A stretch of DNA of 48,680 bases from a bacterium (GTDB lineage: Bacteria; Bdellovibrionota_B; Oligoflexia; Oligoflexales; CAIYRB01), in the NCBI GenBank assembly GCA_900299215.1, contig OMIY01000368.1, forward strand, positions 1 through 48,680, given 5' to 3'. Below are positions 18,654 to 29,462 of the stretch, piece after piece. The position numbers were made by a program, and so were the translations under genes. The notes below the pieces were generated by a model, which made no database searches, was not told where the DNA came from, and saw nothing but the letters and a program-made list of their open reading frames with translations. The first letter of the stretch is position 1; each line of letters opens with the position of its first letter.

Positions 18654-20978
18654 CTAGTTCAGGCTGGCTGTGAAAGCGTGCTTACATAAATGCACCGGAG
18701 TCGTCCAAGGGCCCCAGCTTACTTCTTTCGACGTAACAACGTGACCCGCCTGAACGATGGCGTTGTATCGCAAAGTTGCCGCTAATTGCAATGCCTTAGC
18801 CTTAGCCTCAGCTTCTGATTTGATTGCGAGCAAGTAACAACCGCCAACCTCTGCAAGGTAGCGCTCAATTTCTGAAAGCCCTGCAAGCTCTTTGGCCTGT
18901 AGACTTAGGTTTAAACCCAAACCAGACTTGGCAATCATCTTCACAGCGGTGGTGATAATTCCGCCGTCTCCAACATCGCGACAGGCACTGACCAGACCTT
19001 CACCTATCAAAGTCCGGAGGTAATCCATCGATTCTTTTTCCGCCTGCCAGTCAATCTCCGGTGCCTTTCCGCCACGAAGCGGCTGATCCAAAAGCTTAGC
19101 AGCTAGTGACCCACCAAACTCAGGTTTTACCGTCTTTGGGTAGAGTAGGTAGAGTGTCGTCGGCTGATTTACCACCGCTGTTGGACTGAGCCGTACATCA
19201 CTGATTTTTCCGACCATGCCAATCATCGGTGTCGGAGCAATGCTTTCACCATCAGTCTCGTTATAAAGACTAACGTTTCCACTGACCACAGGCACCGAAA
19301 GCTCGTTACATGCCTTACTTATCCCGTCTACGCCGGCCGAGAAGTCGGCCATAACCGAAGGATCCTCAGGATTGCCGTAGTTAAGACAGTCCGTGATCGC
19401 CAGTGGTCTGCCACCTGCTGCTGCCACAGCCCGCGCTGCTTATAACACTGCATGGGCTCCCCCATAGAAGGCGTCAAGTCGATTATAGCGCTCATTGCAT
19501 GATGCCACGGTGATCATACCAAGATAGGGCTCGCTAGGGTCCGCCCACTCCGATCGTACCCACAAGGCTGCGGCGCCCTGATCTTCAGGACCGTGAACAG
19601 TTTGTGTTCCGATGTGCTGATCGTACTGACGGTAAACCGCTTCTTTATCACCAGTATCCCGTAAGGCCGCTAATAATAGCGCTTCCGGGCCTCGCTGCGT
19701 CACCGCCTCTAGGACCTTTTTATTGAATGCATCACTATTTTGATCGAGTTTTTCTCGCGGAAGCATCGGACGCTCGTATTTCGGTGCGGCGTCTGTCATT
19801 GGAGCTACAGGCACATCGACTTCCAAACTGCCTTTATGGTGAATCTGAACGCGTCCAGTGTTCGTAACCACACCGATAATTGTGCAAGCGAGCTGCCATT
19901 TGTCGAGTACAGCTTTAAGTTCATTCCACCTATGTGGTTCGATTACCATCAGCATGCGCTCTTGAGATTCTGATAACAATAACTCGTAAGCAGACATCGC
20001 TGTTGTTCTGACCGGTACATGATCAAGATCCATGTAGAGGCCATTACCGGCTCTACCAGCCATTTCAAAAGATGACGAGGTAAGTCCGGCAGCGCCCATA
20101 TCTTGAAGACCTACAACTAGGCCTTTTTCCAGAACGTCAAGAGTCGCTTCTAGAAGAAGTTTTTCGGTAAATGGGTCTCCCACTTGAACAGTACTGCGCT
20201 CGTTCGACTCACTAGTCGCAAAGGAACCCGAAGCCATGGACGCGCCGTGAATGCCGTCACGACCTGTTGCCGATCCCAAGTACACGACCAAATTGCCCTG
20301 GCCACTGGCATATCCCTTGAAAATCCGATCTTCGTGGATAACTCCCACAGTCATCGCATTTACCAGACAGTTGCCATTGTAGGAGGCATCGAATGAAATA
20401 TTGCCTGCAACTGTGGGAATACCGACGCAGTTGCCGTAATCACCAATCCCTTTGACGACATTCTCGACCAAGTATGGGGTTCGTTTGTGACTACGCAGTC
20501 CAAATCGCAAGGCATTGAGATTGGCAATAGGCCTAGCACCCATGCAAAACACATCCCGCAGGATTCCACCAACTCCGGTGGCAGCACCTTGGTATGGCTC
20601 AATGTAACTGGGGTGATTATGACTCTCCATTTTAAAGGCAAGACACAATTTACCGGAAAGCCGCACAACACCCGCATTCTCCCCGGGCCCAACAACTACA
20701 TCGGGCCCCTCTGTAGGAAACCGCTTTAGGTGAACTCTTGAAGATTTATAGCTGCAATGCTCACTCCACATGGCTGAGAAAATGCCGAGCTCAGCCATGG
20801 TCGGGCACCTACCAAGGATGTCCAAGATCTTGGCATATTCTTCGGAGCTTAATTTATGTTTCTTCAAAAGCGCTGTGAATGCCGCACCAGGAGCGTCATC
20901 AATCAGCGCGGGTCGTGGAAGCTTGGTCAATTCAGGAACGGAAAAAGTGGAGTTCATCTCGCCCTCGGAGTGGATCAC
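18654..20978 (-). pseudogene. purL: Phosphoribosylformylglycinamidine synthase PurL, interrupted by an in-frame TAA (19440-19442); 512-aa and 257-aa pieces in one frame
   Basis: N-part: MWSEHCSYKSS, ENAGVVRL, AFKMESHNHPSYIEPYQGAATGVGGILRD. C-part: [50 protein letters not shown]. Junction reads [21 protein letters not shown] with no frame change. Confidence 0.85.
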
Positions 20979-21691
20979 ATAAACGATGAAAGGAAGCTCT
21001 CCAGGATGGCCAAACCGTCAGCGCTCCCGCCCACAAGCAAATCCGTGGCACGCTCAGGATGTGGCATGAGGCCTAGAACTCGACCATTTTCGCTCACAAT
21101 TCCAGCGATATTGTCACGCGTACCATTCGGGTTAGCCTCAGCGCTCGCTGCGCCCGATTGGTCGACATAACGAAATGCCACCTGGCCATGGTCTTGCAGG
21201 CGTCGGAGTCCGTCGTCATCAATGAAGTACCGACCCTCCCCATGTGCAATCGGCATTCTAAGTCGACGACCAGCAAGTGAGCGGCCGTATACAGATCCGC
21301 CAGATCCAGCCAACAGATCAACCTGCTTGCATATAAATTTTCGACTCTGGTTGCGGAGTAGCGCTCCAGGCAGTAAGTGGGACTCCGTTAAAATTTGGAA
21401 GCCATTGCAAATTCCAAGTGCAGGCCCCCCGTTGGCCACAAAGTTTTTAACCGCAACCATGATGGGTGAATGCGCTGCTAAAGCGCCGCTACGTAAATAA
21501 TCACCGTAGCTAAAACCACCAGGAAGAAGCACTGCATCTAATTTTGGTAACGTGCGTTCGGAATGCCAAACAGCTTGCAGCTTGATTCCGAAGTGACGCG
21601 AGAATGCATCTAAGCAGTCTCTATCACAATTTGAACCAGGAAAGTCGATGAGGCCAATCCGCGGTGCGCCAGTGGAAGTGAACCTTTTCAT
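20975..21691 (-). CDS. purQ: Phosphoribosylformylglycinamidine synthase subunit PurQ (glutaminase)
   Basis: [58 protein letters not shown] at 21691 preferred over the listed 21796 start. Confidence 0.94.
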   Translation of the reverse strand: MKRFTSTGAPRIGLIDFPGSNCDRDCLDAFSRHFGIKLQAVWHSERTLPKLDAVLLPGGFSYGDYLRSGALAAHSPIMVAVKNFVANGGPALGICNGFQILTESHLLPGALLRNQSRKFICKQVDLLAGSGGSVYGRSLAGRRLRMPIAHGEGRYFIDDDGLRRLQDHGQVAFRYVDQSGAASAEANPNGTRDNIAGIVSENGRVLGLMPHPERATDLLVGGSADGLAILESFLSSFM

Positions 21692-21695
21692 GGCG

Positions 21696-21959
21696 TTACA
21701 ACTTTCTGACTTGGAAGGTCTCTGAGACCGGATTTGCCAGAAATTCACGGGCCACAGCCTCGGCAAGGGAAGCCCCTTGACCTGACTGGTCATCAACGGT
21801 CAGGATATAGCGCTTGCTTACTTGTACCGCTTTGACACCTTCGTAGCCAATGCGCGTAAGTGTCTCTTGGATCGCCCGAGCCTCAGGATCAAGAACTTCC
21901 GGCTTTAACCGCACCACTACTTCGAATTCAGAACCACCAGGCGAACCAACCGAGGCCAT
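21696..21959 (-). CDS. purS: Phosphoribosylformylglycinamidine synthase subunit PurS
   Basis: 87 aa: VVVRLKPEVLDPEARAIQETLTRIGYEGVKAVQVSKRY..., located just before purQ. Confidence 0.9.
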   Translation of the reverse strand: MASVGSPGGSEFEVVVRLKPEVLDPEARAIQETLTRIGYEGVKAVQVSKRYILTVDDQSGQGASLAEAVAREFLANPVSETFQVRKL

Positions 21960-21974
21960 GCTAACCCTTCCGCA

Positions 21975-22754
21975 TCAATCCTCGCCGCCGCCAGCCTTCT
22001 TCTCCGGTCCTGAGCCGCAAATCGAGGCGTTTAGATAATCCCTATTCATACGTGCTATGAATCGAACGCTAATCTCTTTCGGGCAAACTGCTTCGCACTC
22101 ATACTGATTGGTACAGTTTCCAAAGCCCTCTTTGTCCATCTGTTGGACCATATTGAGTGCTCGACGCTGACGCTCCGGTTGACCTTGAGGAAGCAAACCC
22201 AGGTGCGAAACTTTTGCTGAGGTGAAGAGCATTGCTGACGCATTCTTACATGCTGCCACGCAAGCTCCGCAGCCTATACACTGCGCAGCGTCCATCGCCT
22301 GGTCTGCAGTATCCTTTGGTACAGGCAGGCAGTTCGCGTCTTGCGCTCCACCAGCATTTACCGAAACATATCCGCCAGCTTGGATTATCCGATCAAAGGC
22401 CGACCGGTCAACAACAAGATCTTTAATAATTGGGAATGCTTTAGCACGCCATGGCTCGATGTAGATTTCATCGCCGTCTTTGAACGTACGCATATGCAAC
22501 TGACAGGTCGTCGTTGCCTTTTGCGGACCATGCGCAACACCGTTGATCATCAGTGAGCAGGAGCCGCAGATGCCTTCGCGACAGTCATGCTCGAATGCAA
22601 TCGGCTCCTCACCTTTTGCGATCAAGTCCTCATTGACAACATCGAGCATTTCCAAAAAGGACATGTGGGGACTGACGTTTGGGGCGTCATAAGTCACCAT
22701 TTTCCCTTGGGTCTTCGCGTTTTTCTGGCGCCAAACATGCAATTTAAGCTTCAT
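21975..22754 (-). CDS. sdhB: Succinate dehydrogenase/fumarate reductase iron-sulfur subunit
   Basis: [52 protein letters not shown]. Confidence 0.95.
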   Translation of the reverse strand: MKLKLHVWRQKNAKTQGKMVTYDAPNVSPHMSFLEMLDVVNEDLIAKGEEPIAFEHDCREGICGSCSLMINGVAHGPQKATTTCQLHMRTFKDGDEIYIEPWRAKAFPIIKDLVVDRSAFDRIIQAGGYVSVNAGGAQDANCLPVPKDTADQAMDAAQCIGCGACVAACKNASAMLFTSAKVSHLGLLPQGQPERQRRALNMVQQMDKEGFGNCTNQYECEAVCPKEISVRFIARMNRDYLNASICGSGPEKKAGGGED

Positions 22755-24667
22755 TATTTGTAGCTCCTTGTCGCGAGCTTGATGTTTTCATACACCAAAG
22801 GTTCCACATGCCGCTTTGGCGCCTTGCCCTCACCTTGGTATTCCCAAACTGCGGCATGGGCGAAATTCGCATCGTCGCGTTTTGCTTCGCCCTCTGTCTG
22901 ATACTCCTCACGGAAGTGACCACCGCAAGACTCTTCGCGCGTTAAGGCATCAGCACACATAAGCTCACCAAACTCTAGAAAGTCGGCGACTCTGCCCGCT
23001 TTTTCAAGAGATTGATTCAGACTCTCTCCCTCACCCAAAACGCGGACGTTTTGCCAAAACTCCTCACGCAAGGCCGGGATCTTAGCCAATGCTTCAGTGA
23101 GGCCAGCGCGATTACGTGCCATTCCACACTTATCCCACATGATCTTGCCTAGCTCCTTGTGGAAGCTATCGACAGTTCTCTTTCCGTTGATTGCAAGCAT
23201 CTTTGCTGTCTTGTCTTTGACGGCTGTCTCAGCCTCTTTAAAGGCTTCACCTGATGCAGCCACAGGGTCGCGGCTAACACCCGCTAGGTAGTTACTAATG
23301 GTGTAAGGAAGAATGAAATAACCATCAGCAAGCCCCTGCATCAAGGCGCTTGCACCTAATCGGTTTGCCCCGTGGTCAGAGAAGTTGGCTTCACCGATAA
23401 CGAATAATCCAGGAACCGTACTCTCAAGATTGTAATCAACCCAGAGTCCACCCATGGTGTAATGGACCGCTGGATAAATCCGCATCGGGACCTTGTATGG
23501 GTCCTCTCCGGTGATTCGCTCGTACATTTGAAACAGGTTGCCGTACCTTTGAGAGATGGTATCGGCACCTAAACGCTGAATCGAATCACGAAAATCAAGG
23601 TAAACCCCGAGACCATGCTCGCCGACCCCACGGCCTTCGTCGCAAGCCTCTTTAGCGGACCTTGAAGCAATGTCACGAGGAGCCAGGTTGCCGTAGCTGG
23701 GATATTTACGCTCTAAGTAGTAGTCTCGCTCCTGCTCAGGGATTTGCTCAGGTGAACGTTTGTCGCCGGAACTCTTCGGCGCCCAAACACGTCCATCGTT
23801 ACGTAACGATTCAGACATCAATGTGAGCTTGCTTTGATAATCTCCACTGACCGGAATACATGTCGGGTGAATTTGCGTAAAACAGGGGTTGCCGAATCCT
23901 GCACCACGCTTGAAGGCTCTGTATGTTGCGGTAACATTCGAACCTTTGGCATTCGTCGAAAGGTAAAATACGTTGCCGTACCCACCGCTAGCAAGCACCA
24001 CAGCGTGAGCTGCATGACTTTCAATTTTGCCACTAACCAAATCGCGAACAACGATGCCGCTAGCCTTGCCGTCCTTGACTACCAAGTCTAGCATTTCTGT
24101 CCTTGGAAACATTTTGACTTTGCCTGCCGCGATCTGCCTTTCAAGGGATTGGTAGGCACCAAGTAGCAGCTGTTGTCCAGTTTGTCCTCGAGCGTAGAAC
24201 GTTCTTGATACTTGAGCTCCGCCGAATGACCGATTTGCAAGTAGCCCACCATACTCACGGGCAAAAGGGACTCCTTGAGCCACGCACTGGTCGATGATAT
24301 TTCGGCTGACTTCCGCTAAACGGTAAACATTTGCCTCGCGAGAGCGAAAATCGCCGCCTTTGATCGTGTCGTAAAATAGGCGGTAAACACTATCACCGTC
24401 GCCTTGGTAATTCTTAGCCGCGTTGATACCGCCCTGCGCTGCAATAGAATGAGCCCGTCTGGGACTATCCTGAAAGCAAAAGCAAAGCACGTTGTATCCA
24501 AGTTCTGCCAAAGTGGCTGCCGCCGACCCACCAGCTAAGCCCGTTCCGACCACGATTACTGTATATTTGCGCTTGTTAGCTGGGTTTACGAGCTTGGCAT
24601 TACCCTTGTAACTAGTCCATTTGTCGGCCAATGGGCCGGATGGGATCTTGGGATCGAGATTCATCAT
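22754..24667 (-). CDS. sdhA: Succinate dehydrogenase/fumarate reductase flavoprotein subunit
   Basis: [94 protein letters not shown]. Confidence 0.96.
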   Translation of the reverse strand: MMNLDPKIPSGPLADKWTSYKGNAKLVNPANKRKYTVIVVGTGLAGGSAAATLAELGYNVLCFCFQDSPRRAHSIAAQGGINAAKNYQGDGDSVYRLFYDTIKGGDFRSREANVYRLAEVSRNIIDQCVAQGVPFAREYGGLLANRSFGGAQVSRTFYARGQTGQQLLLGAYQSLERQIAAGKVKMFPRTEMLDLVVKDGKASGIVVRDLVSGKIESHAAHAVVLASGGYGNVFYLSTNAKGSNVTATYRAFKRGAGFGNPCFTQIHPTCIPVSGDYQSKLTLMSESLRNDGRVWAPKSSGDKRSPEQIPEQERDYYLERKYPSYGNLAPRDIASRSAKEACDEGRGVGEHGLGVYLDFRDSIQRLGADTISQRYGNLFQMYERITGEDPYKVPMRIYPAVHYTMGGLWVDYNLESTVPGLFVIGEANFSDHGANRLGASALMQGLADGYFILPYTISNYLAGVSRDPVAASGEAFKEAETAVKDKTAKMLAINGKRTVDSFHKELGKIMWDKCGMARNRAGLTEALAKIPALREEFWQNVRVLGEGESLNQSLEKAGRVADFLEFGELMCADALTREESCGGHFREEYQTEGEAKRDDANFAHAAVWEYQGEGKAPKRHVEPLVYENIKLATRSYK

Positions 24668-24682
24668 CGCCTCACTGTTGAA

Positions 24683-25345
24683 TTATTGCACTAGGCCGAA
24701 CAGCACAGAGACAGGAATACTAGAAAAACCTAACGCTAAGACCACTCCCAATATTGGGCCAATCGCTCTGATTATTGGATTATATTTGGGGTGATTGAGA
24801 CCCAAAGTTTGGAACAGGCTTGTCACACCGTGTGATAAATGAGCCCCAAGCAAGACCATCCCGACTATATAACTCAACGAGACCATTGGGCTTCGGAAAG
24901 AGCTAATCAACATCGTATAAACGTCGAGCTGCGCAAACTCAGGGTTGGTGACACGAAATGTTAAATGGGCTAAGTGGTACACAATATAACTTAAAAGCAC
25001 GAGACCGCTCAGCACCATGGAACGCGAAGTTGGCTTGGCTTTGGTGTAGGTCTTCTTCACGTAAGCTACAGGCCTTGCATCTTTGTTGTGAAGATTTAGT
25101 TTTATGGTGAAAAAAATATGTAGGCCAACCATGGCTAAAAGACCAATACGGGCTACCCAAAGTAAGGCCCCCTTGCTGTGTAGCCACTCGGAGTAGCCAT
25201 TGATCGCATCCCTGCCGGCGAACACAAGTAGGTTGCCTGACAAGTGCGCTACAACGAACCCAACCATAGCTAAACCGGTGAGAGCGACTGCTGATTTAGC
25301 CCCAATTGATGACTGTGCAAATTGCTTAAACCAGGACATCTTCAA
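24683..25345 (-). CDS. sdhC: Succinate dehydrogenase cytochrome b subunit (multi-TM)
   Basis: 220-aa polytopic protein with spaced His residues (VAHLSGNLL, GLHIFFTIKL, VYHLAHLTF, GAHLSHGVTSLFQTLGLNHPKY), upstream of sdhA. Confidence 0.9.
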   Translation of the reverse strand: MKMSWFKQFAQSSIGAKSAVALTGLAMVGFVVAHLSGNLLVFAGRDAINGYSEWLHSKGALLWVARIGLLAMVGLHIFFTIKLNLHNKDARPVAYVKKTYTKAKPTSRSMVLSGLVLLSYIVYHLAHLTFRVTNPEFAQLDVYTMLISSFRSPMVSLSYIVGMVLLGAHLSHGVTSLFQTLGLNHPKYNPIIRAIGPILGVVLALGFSSIPVSVLFGLVQ

Positions 25346-25417
25346 CCCCTGCGGAGAAATCTGCCACCAAAATCAAACTTTATAAGACTATGATACCGCA
25401 TCTTCGTGTGCGGCGTT

Positions 25418-28012
25418 CTACTGATCGGGACCCACAGTAACATCAACGGATTTATTGGCAACAAATAGCCGTTCAGCAACTCGCCGCACGTCTGCCGCGG
25501 TGACCTTGCTGATGGCTCTCGGATAGACCAAGAAGTCGTCGAAGCCAAAGCCGTAGAGTTCCATCAACGCCATGGTGCTAGTCTGAGCGTCACTTTTTTG
25601 CAAGCCCATCTCATGAGAGCCGATAATATAATTTTGGGCGCGCTCGACTTCTGTTAAGGCAGGCTCTTTTGCCACAAGTTTTTCGAACTCAAGCTTGAGC
25701 GCGGAAATAGCGCGATCGCGTTTTTCAGGTGCACACGCGATGTAAGCTCCGACTAGTCCTGGGTCGCATCCATAACTTACCAGTGGGCTTACGCTATACG
25801 CCAGACTTTGCTTGTCTCTTAGCTCGCGGAATAGTCTCCCGCCATGACCACCCAGTATAGTTGTTAGTACGTCTAAGGCGGCTCTGTCCTTGTCGTCCCA
25901 AGTCAAGCCTCTGAAGCCGTATGCTAAGTGAACCTGCTCTCTGGCTTTTTTGATGGTCTCACTGCCAAAGCTACTGGTTCCAAGGCTCTCGGAGGTTGAA
26001 AACTTGCGTCTGGCGGCTAGCGGACGAAAGCCAGCCAGCGCCGTTGATAACAGCTTTTCAACTTTGGCTGTTTGCAAATTCGAGGCAACGGCAATTACCC
26101 AGGGACCGGCCTCGAGCATCTCTTTATACGCACCGACCAAGTCGGTTAGTTCGAATTGAGACACAGTATCCAAGGTTCCGGTGACCGGATACCTGTATGG
26201 ATGTTGACCAAATAGTCGTTCCTGAAACTTCCTGACACAAACACTGCTCGGCGAATCTGTTTGGGCAATCAAGCCCTGGATGATTTCGCGCTTCGTCGAA
26301 ACCCACTGCTGCTCTGGGAACACCGGTCTTAGGAGGGCTTCGCGGAAAAGCTCGAGCATCCGCTCTGTGTGATCGGATAGGCACTGCATATGCAGTCCAG
26401 CGGAATCCTTGCCACTAAAGCCTTCGAGGCTAGCCCCTAAGCCCTCAACTTCATTTACCAGCGTCTCGAAATCGTTGGCCTCGCTGGCCATTCCAACCAT
26501 TGAGAATATGGCGTTATATAGTCCCGCTGTCGCCGCACCCTCTGCCCGAAGACCGCCTTCAGATGCAGCTGTCAGAGTAAAGAGCTCGACGTTTGGATTG
26601 GAGCGGTGAATCAGTTTTATGCCGTCAGCGATCTGAACGATCTCGGCGTCCTTTTTTGCAACCGCTCCCTTTTTGGTCGTAGCTAGTAGAATCTCACCAC
26701 ATGAAGAGCTAAGGCCGACCTTACTTCCAGAACGAAATTGTTCTCGAAGCTCTGACTCACTTACCTCCATGGCCTCAGGCAACAGAGCCACAATCGCCGC
26801 TTCCTCTGGTTTTAGCCACCGTTTAACAGCGCCTTTCACCGCCGTTTCCGGCATGTGATTAATCAAAGCGGTATAGACATCATCATGGAGCAATTTATGC
26901 GACGTTCTCAAACCAAAACCAATGGATCGGGCTTGTCCATCTACCGTTTCTTCTTGGTAAATTCGATCGGATTTGAGATTTGCCCGAGTGCGTTGCAATT
27001 CGCTTCCGGTCACTGGCTCAGCATTTGCGAGAAGCGACACCTCGCGCGCAATGGCAGCAACAGCTGCTGAGAGTGACTCTGGCGCCATCAAAGCGCTGAT
27101 TTCAAAAATCCCGCCAAATAGCGGGGAATAAACGGAGGCGCTCACACTGGAGACAACGCCTTCATCATCACGTAGGCGACGGTTCAACCGGCTCATTTCG
27201 CCAGCACCGAGCGCAAATGCCGCAACATCCAAGGCACTGCTATCAATATGTTCCAAGGACGGAGCTGGATAAACCACTGCCAACCTCGGCTGCTGATAGT
27301 CACCGCGGACAATCGATACGCGCGGCCAATCTTTGGTTGGTTCTGGTCGCACCGGGGCACGAGGTTGGGATTGTTCGAACGATGCCTTAGATAGAGAGCC
27401 AAACCTGGCCTTAATTTGCGCCAGCATTTGCGAGCCATCAAAAGAACCGGTAGCTACGATTTTGCAATTGTTGGCTTGATACCATTTTTTGTAAAAGTTA
27501 ACCAACTGCTCACGGGAGAAGCTAGCCACACTTGCTTCTGAACCAATAATTGGGCGACCAGCTTCAGATCCGGCGAACATTAATTCAAACACTCGCCGAC
27601 CTAAGATTGCTCCCGGGCTATCATTAGATCGCCTGATTTCCTCAAGTATGACTTCTCGCTCGCGCTCAACTTCGGCTTCATCAAGCTGGCTGTGAGCGAA
27701 AGCATCAAAAAGTAGGTCTACCCCCAAGTTGGCGTACTCAGCGGCTAGAGTCAGATGAAATACAGTCTGGTCAAAAGTTGTGTATGCGTTGATTTCGCCC
27801 CCGCAAGCCTCGACTGTTGCAGCGATCTCGCCCACACCACGTGTTTCCGTTCCCTTGAACAGCATGTGTTCAAGGAAATGCGCCATGCCTCGCTCGTCAG
27901 GAGCTTCTTGCATAGAGCCAACGCCAACCCAAATTTGAATAGCAACCACCGGCGTAAAGTGGTTCTCTTTGACGACAACCTCAACACCGTTTGGGAGCAT
28001 TTCGTGAATCAT
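25418..28012 (-). CDS. M16-family zinc protease, two M16 halves fused
   Basis: HXXEH motif in GMAHFLEHMLFKGT with downstream EVEREREVILEEIRRSND; the C-terminal half is a second M16-like unit without HXXEH. Confidence 0.92.
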   Translation of the reverse strand: MIHEMLPNGVEVVVKENHFTPVVAIQIWVGVGSMQEAPDERGMAHFLEHMLFKGTETRGVGEIAATVEACGGEINAYTTFDQTVFHLTLAAEYANLGVDLLFDAFAHSQLDEAEVEREREVILEEIRRSNDSPGAILGRRVFELMFAGSEAGRPIIGSEASVASFSREQLVNFYKKWYQANNCKIVATGSFDGSQMLAQIKARFGSLSKASFEQSQPRAPVRPEPTKDWPRVSIVRGDYQQPRLAVVYPAPSLEHIDSSALDVAAFALGAGEMSRLNRRLRDDEGVVSSVSASVYSPLFGGIFEISALMAPESLSAAVAAIAREVSLLANAEPVTGSELQRTRANLKSDRIYQEETVDGQARSIGFGLRTSHKLLHDDVYTALINHMPETAVKGAVKRWLKPEEAAIVALLPEAMEVSESELREQFRSGSKVGLSSSCGEILLATTKKGAVAKKDAEIVQIADGIKLIHRSNPNVELFTLTAASEGGLRAEGAATAGLYNAIFSMVGMASEANDFETLVNEVEGLGASLEGFSGKDSAGLHMQCLSDHTERMLELFREALLRPVFPEQQWVSTKREIIQGLIAQTDSPSSVCVRKFQERLFGQHPYRYPVTGTLDTVSQFELTDLVGAYKEMLEAGPWVIAVASNLQTAKVEKLLSTALAGFRPLAARRKFSTSESLGTSSFGSETIKKAREQVHLAYGFRGLTWDDKDRAALDVLTTILGGHGGRLFRELRDKQSLAYSVSPLVSYGCDPGLVGAYIACAPEKRDRAISALKLEFEKLVAKEPALTEVERAQNYIIGSHEMGLQKSDAQTSTMALMELYGFGFDDFLVYPRAISKVTAADVRRVAERLFVANKSVDVTVGPDQ

Positions 28013-28992
28013 TACATAGCCATTTCAATGTTCAATGTGACTGCTTGGTGAGCTGTAGGGAGTTTCAAGTACGGTCTTGAGGCCGTATATGCCAAGCTAA
28101 AGTTTTTACTGTTTAGAGCCACTCCACCAGCTAATGAGCTACGGTCATCAGTCAAAGATCCTCCGTAGGATCCGAGGAGCTTTAAGTAGTCTTGAATCTG
28201 AAATGTACCCGATACAATTACCATGCGCTCGGCCTTGTCCATACCCCGCTCGATGGTCCCACCGATTGTGCCAGCATTCGTTTCAAAGCCAGAGACACGG
28301 TCCCTTTGACGCAAATCAATGTTACCCGTGAAAAGCTGGCTAAACTGATAGGCTGTACCGATACGAAAGGTACGGGGGGCAAAGTCACTAATACGTTTAT
28401 TTGCTAAGTTTTGTACCGAGGCTCCAACGGTCCAGCCGGGCGCCACGCTGCCGAGCAGGCCGATATTGAGTCCGACACCTTTTAGATGCTGCTCACCTTG
28501 TTTGTAGGCAACAGAATCTAGGCTTGGCTTGGCCTCAACATAGGTACCACCGATTCCAATGGAAACGGACTCAAATTCTTGGGCCAGTGCCAAGGAAACT
28601 CTGCGTGACACAGGCGAATCATAGGGAGAAATATCCGCTGAACCATCGACTGGGTAGCGATACTCTTCTGTGGAACTTGTGTAACTGAAGCCAGCAGATA
28701 CTGGGGACATCGTCGCATCTACTACACCAAGTTGATAGTAATCTCGCCCAGCGGTAGGCCAGTGAAATGCACCATGAACTACATACGATTTCGGCTTGGT
28801 CACCCCAGCTGGATTCACGGTAATTGACGTGAAGCTGTCGGTACCGCCTACTCCACTGTTAAGTGTTGCAACCCCAAGGCCACTTGTGACCTCAAATTCG
28901 TCGGGTATTCTGCCCTCGTCTGCACCGTAAGCGGCCATTGGCACAGCCAGCATCAGTGCAGATGATATGACTCTGATCGAGCTCAAGTCCAT
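28012..28992 (-). CDS. Hypothetical secreted / outer-membrane beta-barrel-like protein
   Basis: Signal peptide (ISSALMLAVPMAAYGA) and repeated alternating amphipathic strands in the C-terminal region; 1-nt overlap with the M16 gene. Confidence 0.65.
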   Translation of the reverse strand: MDLSSIRVISSALMLAVPMAAYGADEGRIPDEFEVTSGLGVATLNSGVGGTDSFTSITVNPAGVTKPKSYVVHGAFHWPTAGRDYYQLGVVDATMSPVSAGFSYTSSTEEYRYPVDGSADISPYDSPVSRRVSLALAQEFESVSIGIGGTYVEAKPSLDSVAYKQGEQHLKGVGLNIGLLGSVAPGWTVGASVQNLANKRISDFAPRTFRIGTAYQFSQLFTGNIDLRQRDRVSGFETNAGTIGGTIERGMDKAERMVIVSGTFQIQDYLKLLGSYGGSLTDDRSSLAGGVALNSKNFSLAYTASRPYLKLPTAHQAVTLNIEMAM

Positions 28993-29002
28993 GCAGACAT
29001 CC

Positions 29003-29359
29003 CTATGCCTTCACAGCATCCTTGGCCGTCGGTTGTTTGGTCAGTCCTGAAACATTTGTCTTCATCACTTTTATGGCGGTGTTGTTAGCTACTTCAATTG
29101 TAATGAAAGACTCTGCTACTGCCCTGACTTTCCCGATAATTCCACCGGATGTCACGACTTCATCGCCAGCCTTCAGGTTAGTTAGCAGATCGGCGTGTTC
29201 TTTCGCCTTTTTCTGCTGAGGCCTGATGATTAAGAAGTACATTATGAACAAAAAGCCCACCGGCATGGCCAACATCTCAACTAAGGATGGTGTTTTTGCT
29301 GGGGTGGCGTCGGCTGCTTGCGCCATGGCAGTAGCCGCGTTAAGAAAGAGCTGAATCAT
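29003..29359 (-). CDS. yajC: Preprotein translocase subunit YajC
   Basis: MPVGFLFIMYFLIIRPQQKKAKEHADLLTNLKAGDEVVTSGGIIGKV; ATG at 29359 preceded by GGAGGATTAATC. Confidence 0.93.
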   Translation of the reverse strand: MIQLFLNAATAMAQAADATPAKTPSLVEMLAMPVGFLFIMYFLIIRPQQKKAKEHADLLTNLKAGDEVVTSGGIIGKVRAVAESFITIEVANNTAIKVMKTNVSGLTKQPTAKDAVKA

Positions 29360-29462
29360 GATTAATCCTCCGGCTAATAGGAACCGGCCGACCTTAGCTG
29401 AATATATTGTGAGGATCAAGGAATTGGCAGAGGCTTTGGCTAATCTGCCTGATGGGTAACAT

